Positions 17,133 to 26,645 of a DNA stretch of 64,000 nt are shown piece by piece. Numbering within the stretch: position 1 is the stretch's first letter; every line of letters starts with the position of its first letter. A model generated the notes under the pieces. The model saw only the letters and a program-made list of their open reading frames with translations, was not told the DNA's origin and searched no databases. The stretch spans positions 1,488,001 through 1,552,000 of the forward strand of contig NZ_CP091244.1 in NCBI RefSeq assembly GCF_021650935.1, written 5' to 3'. Made by a program: the position numbers and the translations under genes. The DNA is from Thiothrix winogradskyi (lineage in GTDB: Bacteria > Pseudomonadota > Gammaproteobacteria > Thiotrichales > Thiotrichaceae).

Positions 17133-18192
17133 GGGTTGCGGCTTCAATCCAACGTTTCAGGCTGCCTTTCTCCGCATCCACCAAGGGCGCGACCGCTAAC
17201 AGATACGCCAGGAAGGTGAGTAAGAAACCGTAGAACATCACGCTGGCATTGGTTTGCCAGTATTCGGTGAGGATACCGACGCTGGCAAAGACTGCGGCAA
17301 GCGTTACCATCGTGACTAGGGTGGCGCACTTGCTCATGCCAATTTCCAGCAATAGGTGATGCAGGTGATCACGTCCGGCTGCAAAAGGTGAGCGGCGACT
17401 CCGTAAGCGCACCAGAATTACCCGCACCATGTCCATCAGTGGCAGGGCAATCAACCACAGGGCGGTGACAGGGCGGAAGGCTGGGTGCGCAGGGTCTTGC
17501 GTGCCTTCAATGAGCAACCAACTGATACTTAAACCGATTAGCATGGAACCGGCATCCCCCATGAAAATTTTCTCTTTAAACGGTGGTAGCACCAAGTTAT
17601 TCATTAGATAGGGAATCAGAGCAGCGACGAATATCACGCTAATACTCAACAGCGTGCTATGCGTGGAGAGGCTAAACAAGGTGATCAAACTCAACAAGGT
17701 GACTAAGGCAATGGATCCTAATAACCCATCAATGCCATCGATCATATTGAAGGCATTAATCACGCCCAATACGATTAAGACGGTGAACGGGTAGCTAAAG
17801 ATGCCCAAGTCGATTTCACCCATTCCCAATAAATCGCCTAAGTTGGCTAATGACACACCAGTACCAATGCATAATGCCAAGGTGAGCAGTACTTGCATCA
17901 CAATCCGCAATTTGACCGAAAGGTCTTCGGCATCATCCGCGACTCCTAACAGCACGATACCTAAAGCGCATAACAACCAACTGGTGATAACGGCATCATT
18001 AGGCAGCGTTAGCATTACTGCTGTTGCGACCCCGATGAAAATGGACATACCCCCGATTAACGGGACAGCACCCTTGTGTTGTTTGCGGCCTTTGGGAATG
18101 TCTAATAATTTGGCGCGATGCGCCACGGGTTTTAGTAAATGGAGTGCTATCCATGTCACGCATACACTCGTGATTAGCGATATTATAAGCAT
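17086..18192 (-). CDS. wecA: WecA-like undecaprenyl-phosphate GlcNAc-1-phosphate transferase
   Basis: A 368-residue polytopic enzyme (about eleven helices) of the MraY/WecA family, which attaches a sugar-1-phosphate to undecaprenyl phosphate. Signatures are the cytoplasmic DIPKGRKQHKGAVPLIGGM near residue 35, the ADDAEDL aspartate pair near 85, NAFNMIDGIDGL near 147 and the GDAGSMLIGL loop. The His-rich HLHHLLLEIG loop near residue 270 separates it from MraY. It starts a lipid-linked glycan, fitting the polysaccharide region beside it. The symbol is given by family; it could be an equivalent enzyme for exopolysaccharide. Confidence 0.9.
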   Translation of the reverse strand: MLIISLITSVCVTWIALHLLKPVAHRAKLLDIPKGRKQHKGAVPLIGGMSIFIGVATAVMLTLPNDAVITSWLLCALGIVLLGVADDAEDLSVKLRIVMQVLLTLALCIGTGVSLANLGDLLGMGEIDLGIFSYPFTVLIVLGVINAFNMIDGIDGLLGSIALVTLLSLITLFSLSTHSTLLSISVIFVAALIPYLMNNLVLPPFKEKIFMGDAGSMLIGLSISWLLIEGTQDPAHPAFRPVTALWLIALPLMDMVRVILVRLRSRRSPFAAGRDHLHHLLLEIGMSKCATLVTMVTLAAVFASVGILTEYWQTNASVMFYGFLLTFLAYLLAVAPLVDAEKGSLKRWIEAATLTQTARKILARYGNN

Positions 18193-18483
18193 ATTGTCCT
18201 CGGAGTTTCTGACTAGCTTTCTTATTTTGTGATTGTAGTCACTGATAATCGATTTTAGTTATTTCTTGACGCTAAGTGAGCAATAATTCTGATTAGTGGA
18301 GGGGGCGCTATTAAGGGAACAGATAGGCGGTAGTTTATCTGCCATTGGTCAGAATCTTAGGATTATTCGCTATTGTTGTGCTAGTTTGATTCACCAATAT
18401 TAATAATAATTTTAATTAATGAATTGGCGGTTTAACCGATAACGGTTAAGCTGTTTTTATCATTGAACCATTTATTGAGCAAT

Positions 18484-19296
18484 ATGATAGATTTGCACAG
18501 CCACATTTTGCCCGCGCTTTGTGATGGTTCCCAGAGTTTGGAGACCTCGTTGGCAATGGCACGTTTAGCCGTTGCCGATGGCACGACACATTTGGCTTGT
18601 ACCCCGCATATTTATCCGGGGGTATATGACAATTCCACTGAAATCATTGCCAGTGCGCTGCGGATGTTGCAAGTGGAGTTGTATTCACGTGATATTCCGC
18701 TGCGCTTGGTGATAGGGGCGGATGTCAGGCTGGTGTCTGGCGTGCTGGAAGGCTTACAGTGCGGGACTGTCCCGACGCTGGATAATTCGCGCTACTTCCT
18801 ATTAGAGCCTTCTCATAGCTTGCCAGTACCCCATTTCCTGCGTCATATTGAAGCGTTTCTCGCGGCGGGTTACGTGCCGGTGATTACCCATCCAGAGCGC
18901 TTACGTTGGTGTGAGGCGAACTATCACGAGTTTATTGCCGCAGCACAAATGGGGGCGTGGTTGCAGGTGACGGCGGGTGCTATTGCAGGCACGTTTGGGC
19001 GCACCGCAAAGCGTTGTGCCGAGCGTTTATTATTAGACGGCGTGGTGCATATTATTGCGTCCGATGCACATAATGTGAATTATCGACCGCCGATTTTATC
19101 CGCAGGTGTCGACGCTGCAATCCGTATCACGGGCGATGATACGGAAATTATGCGGATGGTTAATGATAGACCATTAGCCATTTTAGATAATATCGACCCT
19201 AGTGAGGTATTATTACCCGCTGGCTTACCGACAAATGGGGCGGTAATCAATGCGGAGTCGGCTCAAAAGCCTTGGCTGGAACGTTTACTCGGTTAA
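18484..19296 (+). CDS. PHP-type tyrosine-protein phosphatase (CpsB/YwqE family)
   Basis: A 270-residue manganese-type phosphatase. The metal site begins with DLHSHILPALCDGS at the extreme N-terminus, followed by TPHIYPG, an ITHPERLRW strand and a final SDAHN loop. CpsB/YwqE enzymes dephosphorylate autophosphorylating tyrosine kinases that control polysaccharide length; no such kinase is in the window. The ATG at 18484 places the first His motif at residues 2-6 as in the family; a TTG at 18463 would add seven residues without a better ribosome site. Its 3' end overlaps the convergent oxyR gene by 12 bases. Confidence 0.9.
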   Translation: MIDLHSHILPALCDGSQSLETSLAMARLAVADGTTHLACTPHIYPGVYDNSTEIIASALRMLQVELYSRDIPLRLVIGADVRLVSGVLEGLQCGTVPTLDNSRYFLLEPSHSLPVPHFLRHIEAFLAAGYVPVITHPERLRWCEANYHEFIAAAQMGAWLQVTAGAIAGTFGRTAKRCAERLLLDGVVHIIASDAHNVNYRPPILSAGVDAAIRITGDDTEIMRMVNDRPLAILDNIDPSEVLLPAGLPTNGAVINAESAQKPWLERLLG

Positions 19297-20208
19297 TGTT
19301 TGACTTTCAAGCAATGTTAACCATGTCTTCTTAATGAATTCGCCTAATTGCATGAATTCCACTTCACGGGCGCTGCCCCGTCGCCAAGCTAAACCGACTT
19401 CACGGTAACTCTCTTCTGGCAATGTCCAAATTTTAACATTGGTGCCGGTTAATAACGTTGAGCCTTTAACCATTTCTGGTAAATAAGAAATCCCCAAATC
19501 CGCATCAACCATTTGCGTCAGGGTTAGCAGACTGCTGGCGGTGAAGCGGCTGATTTTGTCCATGTCCTGCAAATGACAGGCGGAGAGCGTATGGTCACGC
19601 AGGCAATGCCCATCTTCCAATAACAAAATACTTTCGGGATTGAGGTCATTAAAAATGTGCCGTCTGGGGCGGGTGTGGCGCGTATCCTCCCGGCAGGCTA
19701 GGAAAAAACGGTCTTTGAACAGTGACAGAATTTCAACATTGCGCAGTGCATACGGTAAGGCAATGATGATGAGATCCAGCTCGCCATTCATGAGTTTTTC
19801 GTAGACCCGTTGGGTAATGTCTTCCGTCAGGTATAAGCGCAGATGGGGAAATTGTTGGCGTAAGGTGGGTAATACCCTGGGTAATAAAAATGGGGCTATC
19901 GTCGGGATAATGCCTACCCGGAGTTCACCCGTGAGGGGGGCATGATTGCTGCGGGCTAATTCGACCAGATTCTCTACATCCCGCAGGCAGCGTCGGGCTT
20001 CTACCGCGATTTGGCGTCCTATGTGGGTGACGGTGACATTCTTGTTGGTGCGGTCAACCAGTTGTACTTCCAAAATGGTTTCCAGCTCACGTATGGCGGT
20101 GCTGAAGGCAGATTGTGAGACGAAACAAGCTTCGGCAGCTTTGCCGAAGTGTTCATGGCTTTCTAGGGCAACGAAGTAGCGGAGTTGTTTTACGGTTGGC
20201 AGGTTCAT
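19285..20208 (-). CDS. oxyR: LysR-type peroxide sensor OxyR
   Basis: A 307-residue LysR-family activator. Helix-turn-helix at residues 5-60 (LRYFVALESHEHFGKAAEAC, then SQSAFSTAIRELE). The effector domain contains the two redox cysteines of OxyR: Cys202 and Cys211 in GHCLRDHTLSAC, nine residues apart as in E. coli Cys199/Cys208. Peroxide would oxidise them to a disulfide and switch on antioxidant genes. The ATG at 20208 is chosen because GAGG lies just before it and the family starts there. No catalase or alkyl hydroperoxide reductase gene is adjacent; it is embedded in a polysaccharide region. Confidence 0.93.
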   Translation of the reverse strand: MNLPTVKQLRYFVALESHEHFGKAAEACFVSQSAFSTAIRELETILEVQLVDRTNKNVTVTHIGRQIAVEARRCLRDVENLVELARSNHAPLTGELRVGIIPTIAPFLLPRVLPTLRQQFPHLRLYLTEDITQRVYEKLMNGELDLIIIALPYALRNVEILSLFKDRFFLACREDTRHTRPRRHIFNDLNPESILLLEDGHCLRDHTLSACHLQDMDKISRFTASSLLTLTQMVDADLGISYLPEMVKGSTLLTGTNVKIWTLPEESYREVGLAWRRGSAREVEFMQLGEFIKKTWLTLLESQTLTE

Positions 20209-20464
20209 GGCAACCTCGGTGGTGAATCGTTTTTGAGACTTACAATAAAGATAATATTCTATTTTCTGCATGATTGTAAAAAATCTTTTGAATGGGTGCG
20301 TGTTTGATTTTTTATGTTGCGAATTTTAAACAAGAAAATATATTTAATAACTTATTTCTATGATTAATAATAAGCATATGATATTTGTATGGTGATTGCT
20401 TATTGTCTATGATTTTTCATAAATTTATTAAATTGTTTCTCGTGCTTAATGGTGTCAAAAATTT

Positions 20465-21955
20465 ATGAATCATGTGCGTAAAAATGTCATTTTTACTGGA
20501 CTTGGTTATGCATTGCCCTTATTGGCAGCGTTAGCCACGATTCCGATTATTGTCATAAAACTTGGTGTTGATTTGTATGGGTTATACATTATTTGTATAT
20601 CGTTGATCGGTTTTATGACCTTTGTGGATTTTGGTATCGGACAAACTGTCGTCAAATATGTAGCAGAATATGAGGCGACTGATCAACGTGACAGGGTTAA
20701 ACCCGTATTGGGGGTGGCTTTGTTGTTGTACTTGCTTATCGGCTTGTTGGGGGTTATCTGCTTGTATGGGTTTGCGCCGCTATTGGCGCAAGGTTTGTAT
20801 GCAGACGCGGATAAGCAAGCACTGGCAACTGAGGCGTTACGCATTACGACTGTGCCGCTGTTTTTGAGTTATCTTAACCAATTCTTTTTGAATATTTGTA
20901 AGGCTTACCATCGGTTTGATTTGCCCGCCATTATTCATAATGCGGGAAATTTGGGCGGTATTGTGCTGGCAACTGGCTTGCTGTTGGCGGGTTATGGGCT
21001 GCTTGAAGTGTTGTGGGGGTATGCATTTGTGCAATTTGTGGCAATTATTAGCGGTTATATCGCTAGTGTTGAGGTTTTGCCACAAGGTATTAAACCTCGC
21101 CCTGTGTTTAAGCAAAGCGTGTTTATGGATATTATTTCTTTTAGCTCGTATACCTTTCTGGGGAATTTGATTGGCTCTCTGGTATCGCGTGCCGATAAGT
21201 TATTGATTGGTATTGTGATTGGTACGGAAGCTGTCACCTATTATCAAATTCCATTTACGATTGCACAAATGGCGAATGGCATTATCCACACGCTGGTAAA
21301 CATTACTTTCCCGCGCTTTACTGAGATGTTTAGCCTGAATGACCGTGAGGGCGTGTTGAAATTGTATCGGTTGGCGAATAATTTGGTGTTTTTGCTCAGT
21401 TTGGTGATTGCGGTACTGTTGATTACGGTGGGGGATGATTTCCTCGCATTGTGGATTTCTGCCGAATTTGCACAAAAAGCAGGGGTGGTCTTACAGGTAA
21501 TGGCACTGTATTTCTTCCTGCATTCCAATACCGTGGTCGGCTATTGGGTGCTGCAAGGGGCAGGGCAGGCTAAATTAACCGCGTTGATCGCTAGCATTGG
21601 CGGAGTCGTATATTTTGCCGCACTGTACTATTTGGGGGGCAAGTATGGGTATATGGGGGCAGCACTGGCGTTGTTCTCCATGCTGATTGCTACCTCGCTT
21701 CAATATATTTGGATTGCACGTCGTATCGGGCATAGTTTTATCGAATACTTTGGGCAATTGTTAGCGTTTTTGCTGGGGGGCTATGCGGTTGTCTATTTAC
21801 TGGAACATGTGAACGATTGGCTGAGCCATAGTGTGCTGGAAATTGTGGTGAGTACCACGTTGGGCTTGGGGTTGTTGGCTGTTGGTGTGTGGTTGCTGTT
21901 GGCACGGGATGGTGGGAAAACGAAAGGGCTAAAAGCTGTGTTAAACAGAGATTAG
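20465..21955 (+). CDS. Wzx-type polysaccharide flippase (MOP superfamily), copy 1
   Basis: A 496-residue integral membrane protein with about twelve to fourteen helices and the N-terminal Polysacc_synt pattern (GYALPLLAALATIPIIV, then VDFGIGQTVVKYVAEYEA). It would flip undecaprenyl-linked repeat units across the inner membrane. It is clearly paralogous to the flippase at 22845-24326, with long shared blocks such as GTEAVTYYQIP followed by TIAQMANG. The ATG at 20465 follows an AT-rich 250-base region that separates it from divergent oxyR and probably holds both promoters. A hairpin overlaps its stop. Confidence 0.9.
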   Translation: MNHVRKNVIFTGLGYALPLLAALATIPIIVIKLGVDLYGLYIICISLIGFMTFVDFGIGQTVVKYVAEYEATDQRDRVKPVLGVALLLYLLIGLLGVICLYGFAPLLAQGLYADADKQALATEALRITTVPLFLSYLNQFFLNICKAYHRFDLPAIIHNAGNLGGIVLATGLLLAGYGLLEVLWGYAFVQFVAIISGYIASVEVLPQGIKPRPVFKQSVFMDIISFSSYTFLGNLIGSLVSRADKLLIGIVIGTEAVTYYQIPFTIAQMANGIIHTLVNITFPRFTEMFSLNDREGVLKLYRLANNLVFLLSLVIAVLLITVGDDFLALWISAEFAQKAGVVLQVMALYFFLHSNTVVGYWVLQGAGQAKLTALIASIGGVVYFAALYYLGGKYGYMGAALALFSMLIATSLQYIWIARRIGHSFIEYFGQLLAFLLGGYAVVYLLEHVNDWLSHSVLEIVVSTTLGLGLLAVGVWLLLARDGGKTKGLKAVLNRD

Positions 21956-21961
21956 CCCTTT
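21923..21961. terminator. Hairpin over the flippase stop codon
   Basis: AAAGGGCTAA pairs perfectly with TTAGCCCTTT across a 19-base loop. It lies between the convergent flippase and methyltransferase genes. There is no T-run, so it may be an mRNA 3'-end stabiliser rather than a strict intrinsic terminator. Confidence 0.5.
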
Positions 21962-21995
21962 CAGTGTGATGTTGGTCGTGGCGTGAACTTGGTAA

Positions 21996-22712
21996 TCAAT
22001 TGTTGCGTCGAAAAATCAAGTACTCCGAATGACCTTCACAACAAGGGCTGAGGAATTGATCCACTAACTGGAAATTGTGTTGGGCAAAAACGTCGGTTAC
22101 GTAAGCGGTTGATAGAAAGCAAGGGTAAGTTTCACCACTGCTTAGCCAACGTTCCATGTCTGCTGCGCTGAAACAATTTTCAGAGAAAATATCGAAAGCA
22201 ACCACGCCACCGGGACGGGTGACGCGCCATAACTCTTGCCAATAACGCCATGTCGTTAAAAAAGGTAGGTAAACAAACACGCCATGAGCATGTACCAAAT
22301 CTGCACTTTCTGATGCGGTAGGGGTGAGGCTGATGCCGTCAGCAGGTTGACGGATGACTGGGTAGGTGGCTTGCAGCCATTTTGTCCAGCCTGGATCCGT
22401 TTCGTAAATTTCGTAACGGTTGGGTTGCCCATGTTCCAGGACTTTCGCTAAGTAACGTCCTGTGCCAGGGCCAATTTCGACAATATTGGCTGCTTGCGTC
22501 GGGATACCATGATTCATGATGCGGGTTACGACCCGTTGTGCTTCGCCTACTTTGTTCCATAGCTGCTCCACATAGTCACCGACCGGTAGGTTGGCTTGTT
22601 GGGCGGCGCTTAGGGTCGCGTCTGCCGCAATATACCCCAGCCCTACACGCTTAATGGTATAGCCTTGTTGTTCTAGTAGTCGGCGAATGAGTGATTTAGC
22701 TTGTGTTAGCAT
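21996..22712 (-). CDS. Class I SAM-dependent methyltransferase
   Basis: A 238-residue protein with a Rossmann methyltransferase core: motif I NIVEIGPGTGRYLAKVL near residues 80-97, an acidic YEIYETDPGW strand, SADLVHAHGVFVYLPF (motif IV position) and the WRVTRPGGVVAFDIFSE motif. The N-terminal ~70 residues form a helical extension. The ATG at 22712 is preferred because an upstream start would add 29 unstructured residues. It lies convergent to one flippase and divergent from the other, so it probably methylates a glycan or carrier-linked sugar; the substrate is not known. Confidence 0.85.
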   Translation of the reverse strand: MLTQAKSLIRRLLEQQGYTIKRVGLGYIAADATLSAAQQANLPVGDYVEQLWNKVGEAQRVVTRIMNHGIPTQAANIVEIGPGTGRYLAKVLEHGQPNRYEIYETDPGWTKWLQATYPVIRQPADGISLTPTASESADLVHAHGVFVYLPFLTTWRYWQELWRVTRPGGVVAFDIFSENCFSAADMERWLSSGETYPCFLSTAYVTDVFAQHNFQLVDQFLSPCCEGHSEYLIFRRNN

Positions 22713-22844
22713 GGGTATTCTCTGGTTAGTGTGTTTTTGATTTGGTGTGCGCATAGTATAAAAAGTTAGGTAGGGTATCAACGCATGTGGTATCAGCATA
22801 CGTGTTATGCTCGCGCCTTCCTTGGGGAAATGGGATGATGATCA

Positions 22845-24326
22845 GTGAAATACCTACGTAAAAATGTGTTGTCCTCTGCGGTAGCTTACGCTTTGCCGTT
22901 AATAGCAGCATTGTTGAGTATTCCGTTGTTGGTTATGCATTTGGGAACGGATCTGTATGGGCTATATACGGTGTGTTTGTCACTGCTGGGTTTCATGGCA
23001 TTGGTAGATTTTGGTATGGGGCAGGCGGTGATCCGTTATGTTGCAGACTATGAGGCAAAAGAACAGCGCAATCAGATACAGCCCCTTCTTGGTATGGCTT
23101 ACAGTATGTACTTACTGATTGGATTGCTGGGGGCAGGAATTTTATATATGGCTGCCCCTTGGTTGGCAGTGGGTTTGTATCGGGAAGATAGTGGGCAACA
23201 GCTATTAGCGCAATCAGTATTGCAGATAACGGCTATCCCGTTGCTGTTCAGCTATGTGAATCAGTTTTTCTTAAGCATCTGTAAAGCCTACCACCGTTTT
23301 GATTGGCCAGCGTTAATACATAATGGTGCGCACTTAGGGGGCATTCTGCTGGCAGCCTTATTGGTGGTAATAGGACAACCCTTGCCGATAGTCTTGTGGG
23401 GGTATGCATTTACTCATGCTTTAGCACTCTTGGCTGGCTATAGGGCGGCACGGGTTATTTTGCCTAAGGATATACGTTTGGTGCCGACATGGCATCTCTC
23501 GATGCCAGCAGGCGTGTGGGGGTTTAGCGCCTATACGTTTTTGGGGAATCTCGTGGGCGTACTGACTTCACGCGGTGATAAGGTTGCTGTTGGCATATTG
23601 TTAGGGACGGAAGCCGTTACTTATTACCAAATCCCTTACACGATTGCCCAGATGGCGAACGGGGTAATGCACTCCCTCACACAAATTACCTTGCCGCGTT
23701 TTACCGAGTTACTGGGTAATAAGCAGCATAGTGCCTTAGGGTTGCTGTACCGGCAGGTGTTGGATGCCGGATTTATTCTAAGCATGACGATTGCCGTATT
23801 GTTGGTGACAACAGGCGAAGTATTTCTGACTTGGTGGATTTCTCCTGAAATGGCGGAAAAAGCTTATCCGGTGTTGGTGGTGATGGCAGGGTATTTTTTC
23901 TTGCAATCCAATACGCTGGTGAGTTATTGGGTGCTGCAAGGCGCAGGCATGGCGCGTCTAACCGCTGGGGTTGCCGTGCTGGATGCCACTGTCTATGCCG
24001 TCGCGTTGTATTACCTGAGTAGCTATTATGGTTATATCGGTGCGGCTGTTGCGTTGTTTTTCTTGCTCTTGGGGACGTTTTTACAATATTACTGGGTAGT
24101 GGAGCGGGTAGGTTGTAGTTACCAAGCGCATCTGTTCCGGTTGTTGGGATTTGGTGTCATTACCGTGGGAGCAAGTTATGCAATGATGTCTGCCGGGGCT
24201 TGGTTAGCATTGCCGCCGTTGGCTTATCTTGCCGTGAATGTCTCGTTGATCTTCGTATTGGTATTGGGTGGCGGCGGGTTATGCTGGTATTGGTATTACC
24301 GTTCCAGGTTGGCTACTTCAAAGTAG
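22845..24326 (+). CDS. Wzx-type polysaccharide flippase (MOP superfamily), copy 2
   Basis: A 493-residue paralogue of the flippase at 20465. They share the same N-terminal order MxxxRKNVxxxxxxYALPLxAAL, the YHRFDWPALIHN loop, GTEAVTYYQIP and the SYWVLQGAG segment, with roughly half of residues appearing identical on inspection. A GTG start at 22845 is used because no in-frame ATG fits the conserved N-terminus. Two flippases this close usually mean two glycans or a duplication with specialisation. Its end overlaps the convergent glycosyltransferase gene by 9 bases. Confidence 0.9.
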   Translation: MKYLRKNVLSSAVAYALPLIAALLSIPLLVMHLGTDLYGLYTVCLSLLGFMALVDFGMGQAVIRYVADYEAKEQRNQIQPLLGMAYSMYLLIGLLGAGILYMAAPWLAVGLYREDSGQQLLAQSVLQITAIPLLFSYVNQFFLSICKAYHRFDWPALIHNGAHLGGILLAALLVVIGQPLPIVLWGYAFTHALALLAGYRAARVILPKDIRLVPTWHLSMPAGVWGFSAYTFLGNLVGVLTSRGDKVAVGILLGTEAVTYYQIPYTIAQMANGVMHSLTQITLPRFTELLGNKQHSALGLLYRQVLDAGFILSMTIAVLLVTTGEVFLTWWISPEMAEKAYPVLVVMAGYFFLQSNTLVSYWVLQGAGMARLTAGVAVLDATVYAVALYYLSSYYGYIGAAVALFFLLLGTFLQYYWVVERVGCSYQAHLFRLLGFGVITVGASYAMMSAGAWLALPPLAYLAVNVSLIFVLVLGGGGLCWYWYYRSRLATSK

Positions 24327-25502
24327 TGCGAGTAAGTACAGTGGAATACCACAGGGGCTGACACAATGGGTTGTAACATTATGAGCAGGGTGTTCCAGTG
24401 TCCCCAGAAATTGCCGGTAGCTCCGCTCAAAGTTAATCAGGGTTGGGTAGTGTTCAGCAATATGTTGCGCATACTGCGGCTGTTGAGCCACTAAGGTGGC
24501 AATTGCTATACCGAACTGCTCAGGCGGAACTGCTAGCCCTAGTTGGTGGCTATGCAGAAACTCGCGCAGCGAGGCAATATCGTTGGTAATGACGGGTTTG
24601 GCAAACGATAGGTATTTATGTAATTTTCCTGAGGATAAGCCGATTTCGTTGATGTTGGGGTCAGTTGAGTCGTAAAACACCAAGCCTATATCCGTGTGTT
24701 TGACGATATAATTCAGATCCGCAAGGCTTTTTTTGCCCATATTGAAATGGATGTGCGGGCAATGGGCGTAGCGCTCCATCATGGTTTCCGCAAAACCGTC
24801 GCTTGACCAGCCACTAAATAGAAACGTTATCGCCGTTTTGTCAGCAATGGCGCGAAACAGGGTGTCGGATAATGCCCATGATTCAATTGCCCCGATGTAA
24901 CTTACCAAGGTCTGGCTGTGTTGGCGCAGGGTGTCAAACCACGCCAGAGAGGTGCTACTGGGTTCTACCGCCGGGATATAGGCATTGGGGACGTAACTGG
25001 TACTTTTCTTTGCAAGATCCGGACAGTGCTGTTTTAGCAAGGTGTGGCGGGTGGCATCTTGAATAATCACCTTATCCACCGCCGCGTAGCCGCTGTATAA
25101 ATAACGGTGCAGTTTGCTTTTCCAGCAGCGTCTACCCAGTTGGTGCACCGGCACTTCTAGGCTGTGATGCACCAAATGTTGGGTGCGGGTTTTCAAATCT
25201 ACGCCACACAGCTTGGCTAACTGGTAGAGTTTGATGTCACGCGGCTCATACAGAATGATCATGTCAAACTGCCGCCCAACCCGACCTAACTGCCAGGCTT
25301 TCTGTAAGGGATGTGCGCCAAAACGGTGGTTTTCTTGCAATAAGTGCTCAAAACCGTGGGTGTTGACCGCTGTGATCAGGTGATTTTCCCAGCCGTTTTG
25401 GTGCAGCACGTGCAGGGCATTGTAAACACTGGGATAAGTGTCTAGCCCACGTTCCCGCAGGACAGCGCCACTCTCGCCGGATAACACATGCAAGGCTTTC
25501 AT
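24318..25502 (-). CDS. Glycosyltransferase, GT4-like (GT-B fold)
   Basis: A 394-residue protein with GT-B layout: N-terminal Rossmann domain starting MKALHVLSGESG, an interdomain region, and a C-terminal domain with VSYIGAIESW, ITFLFSGWSS and the donor-binding type segment SSGKLHKYLSFAKPVITND near residues 290-312. No catalytic Glu can be assigned with certainty. Its start codon overlaps the stop of the aminotransferase gene, so these minus-strand genes (cupin, methyltransferase, aminotransferase, glycosyltransferase) form one operon making and attaching an unusual sugar. Confidence 0.8.
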   Translation of the reverse strand: MKALHVLSGESGAVLRERGLDTYPSVYNALHVLHQNGWENHLITAVNTHGFEHLLQENHRFGAHPLQKAWQLGRVGRQFDMIILYEPRDIKLYQLAKLCGVDLKTRTQHLVHHSLEVPVHQLGRRCWKSKLHRYLYSGYAAVDKVIIQDATRHTLLKQHCPDLAKKSTSYVPNAYIPAVEPSSTSLAWFDTLRQHSQTLVSYIGAIESWALSDTLFRAIADKTAITFLFSGWSSDGFAETMMERYAHCPHIHFNMGKKSLADLNYIVKHTDIGLVFYDSTDPNINEIGLSSGKLHKYLSFAKPVITNDIASLREFLHSHQLGLAVPPEQFGIAIATLVAQQPQYAQHIAEHYPTLINFERSYRQFLGTLEHPAHNVTTHCVSPCGIPLYLLALL

Positions 25503-26641
25503 GTGCCGCTCCCCGTTGAGGGATTGGCAAGAAACTGTTTGAGCATAGCGGCACTACGTTCCATTTGTGCGTCGTTGAGCGCCAAACCGCTGGGGATGTA
25601 AAAACCACGTCGGGCAAGGCGTTCCGCGACCGGGTAGCGGGCATTCCCGAATAGTCCCATGTTGCGCAGTACCGGTTGTTCGTGCATTGCCCAGAAGAAT
25701 GGGCGTGTGCCGATGCCCAGTTTGCCCAAGGCATTCATGGCAGTTTTGGCATCAAAGGGTAAGTCATCATCCAGCACCACGCCGTATACCCAGTAGATAT
25801 TCTCAGCGTAAGTCGTGTTTGCCAGTGGCAGTTGAATGCCCGCAACCCCTTCCAGCAGATGGGTGTAATAGCGCCCCATGTGGCGCTTGCGTTGCACGAA
25901 TTCGTCCAGCCGTTCCAGTTGCGCCACGCCCAATGCGGCTTGCAGATTGGTCATGCGGAAATTCCAGCCGAGCTCATCGTGCAGGAAACGTTGTTCCGGT
26001 TTGAAACACAGGTTACGCAGGGAACGGCATTTTTCCGCCAGTTGCGGGTCATCGGTGGCAATCATACCGCCTTCGCCGGTGGTGATGTGTTTGTTGGGGT
26101 AAAAACTAAAGGTGCTAATGTCGCCGAAACTGCCGCAGGGTTTGCCTTGGTAGGTTTGCCCGTGCATTTGCGCGGCATCTTCAATGACCTTGAGGTTATA
26201 CCGTTCCGCTAGGGTTAACAGTGGCTGCATGTCCACCGGTAAGCCGAAAATATGCACTGCCATAATCGCTTTAGTGCGCGGGGTAATCAGACTCTCGATC
26301 TGCTCAACGTCCATATTCCAGGTGACGGGATCGGAATCGACCAGTACCGGAATTGCCCCCGCCCGCACAATGGCGGCTGCACAGGAAATAATGGTAAAGG
26401 TGGGCATAATCACTTCATCGCCCGCGCCAATATCCAATGCCACGATGGCGGCATCCAATGCCACGGAACCATTGGCAACCGCAATGCCGTATTTACGCCC
26501 CATTTTGGCAGCAAACTGTTCCTCAAATTGTTTGACGAAAGGACCTTCTGAAGAAATCCAGCCGGTATCAATGCACTGGTTCAGGTAGGCTTTTTCATTG
26601 CCATTAAGGAGCGGCTCATTAACAGGAATAAAGTCGTGCAT
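25499..26641 (-). CDS. DegT/DnrJ/EryC1/StrS sugar aminotransferase
   Basis: A 380-residue PLP-dependent transaminase that converts keto-sugar nucleotides to amino sugars. Landmarks: PVNEPLLNGNEKAYLNQCIDTG at the N-terminus (in two blocks), AVANGSVALDAAI, DEVIMPTFT, VIEDAAQMHG and the PLP-lysine segment FSFYPNKHITTGEGGM (Lys near residue 184). The ATG at 26641 is chosen because it directly precedes the conserved start and has AAAAGG upstream; the longer frame would add 40 residues of no known type. The PerA/GDP-perosamine synthase subfamily is possible, but substrate is not proven. Confidence 0.9.
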   Translation of the reverse strand: MHDFIPVNEPLLNGNEKAYLNQCIDTGWISSEGPFVKQFEEQFAAKMGRKYGIAVANGSVALDAAIVALDIGAGDEVIMPTFTIISCAAAIVRAGAIPVLVDSDPVTWNMDVEQIESLITPRTKAIMAVHIFGLPVDMQPLLTLAERYNLKVIEDAAQMHGQTYQGKPCGSFGDISTFSFYPNKHITTGEGGMIATDDPQLAEKCRSLRNLCFKPEQRFLHDELGWNFRMTNLQAALGVAQLERLDEFVQRKRHMGRYYTHLLEGVAGIQLPLANTTYAENIYWVYGVVLDDDLPFDAKTAMNALGKLGIGTRPFFWAMHEQPVLRNMGLFGNARYPVAERLARRGFYIPSGLALNDAQMERSAAMLKQFLANPSTGSGT

Positions 26642-26645
26642 CGGC

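Noticed and set aside
18193..18483. Possible small gene or RNA in the 290-base gap upstream of the PHP phosphatase
   Set aside because: No frame with a start and ribosome site, no tRNA-like or strong hairpin; only AT-rich sequence that probably holds promoters.
20209..20464. OxyR-type binding site in the AT-rich gap between oxyR and the flippase
   Set aside because: Some ATA/CTAT-like half sites occur, but in DNA this AT-rich they are expected by chance and spacing does not fit well.
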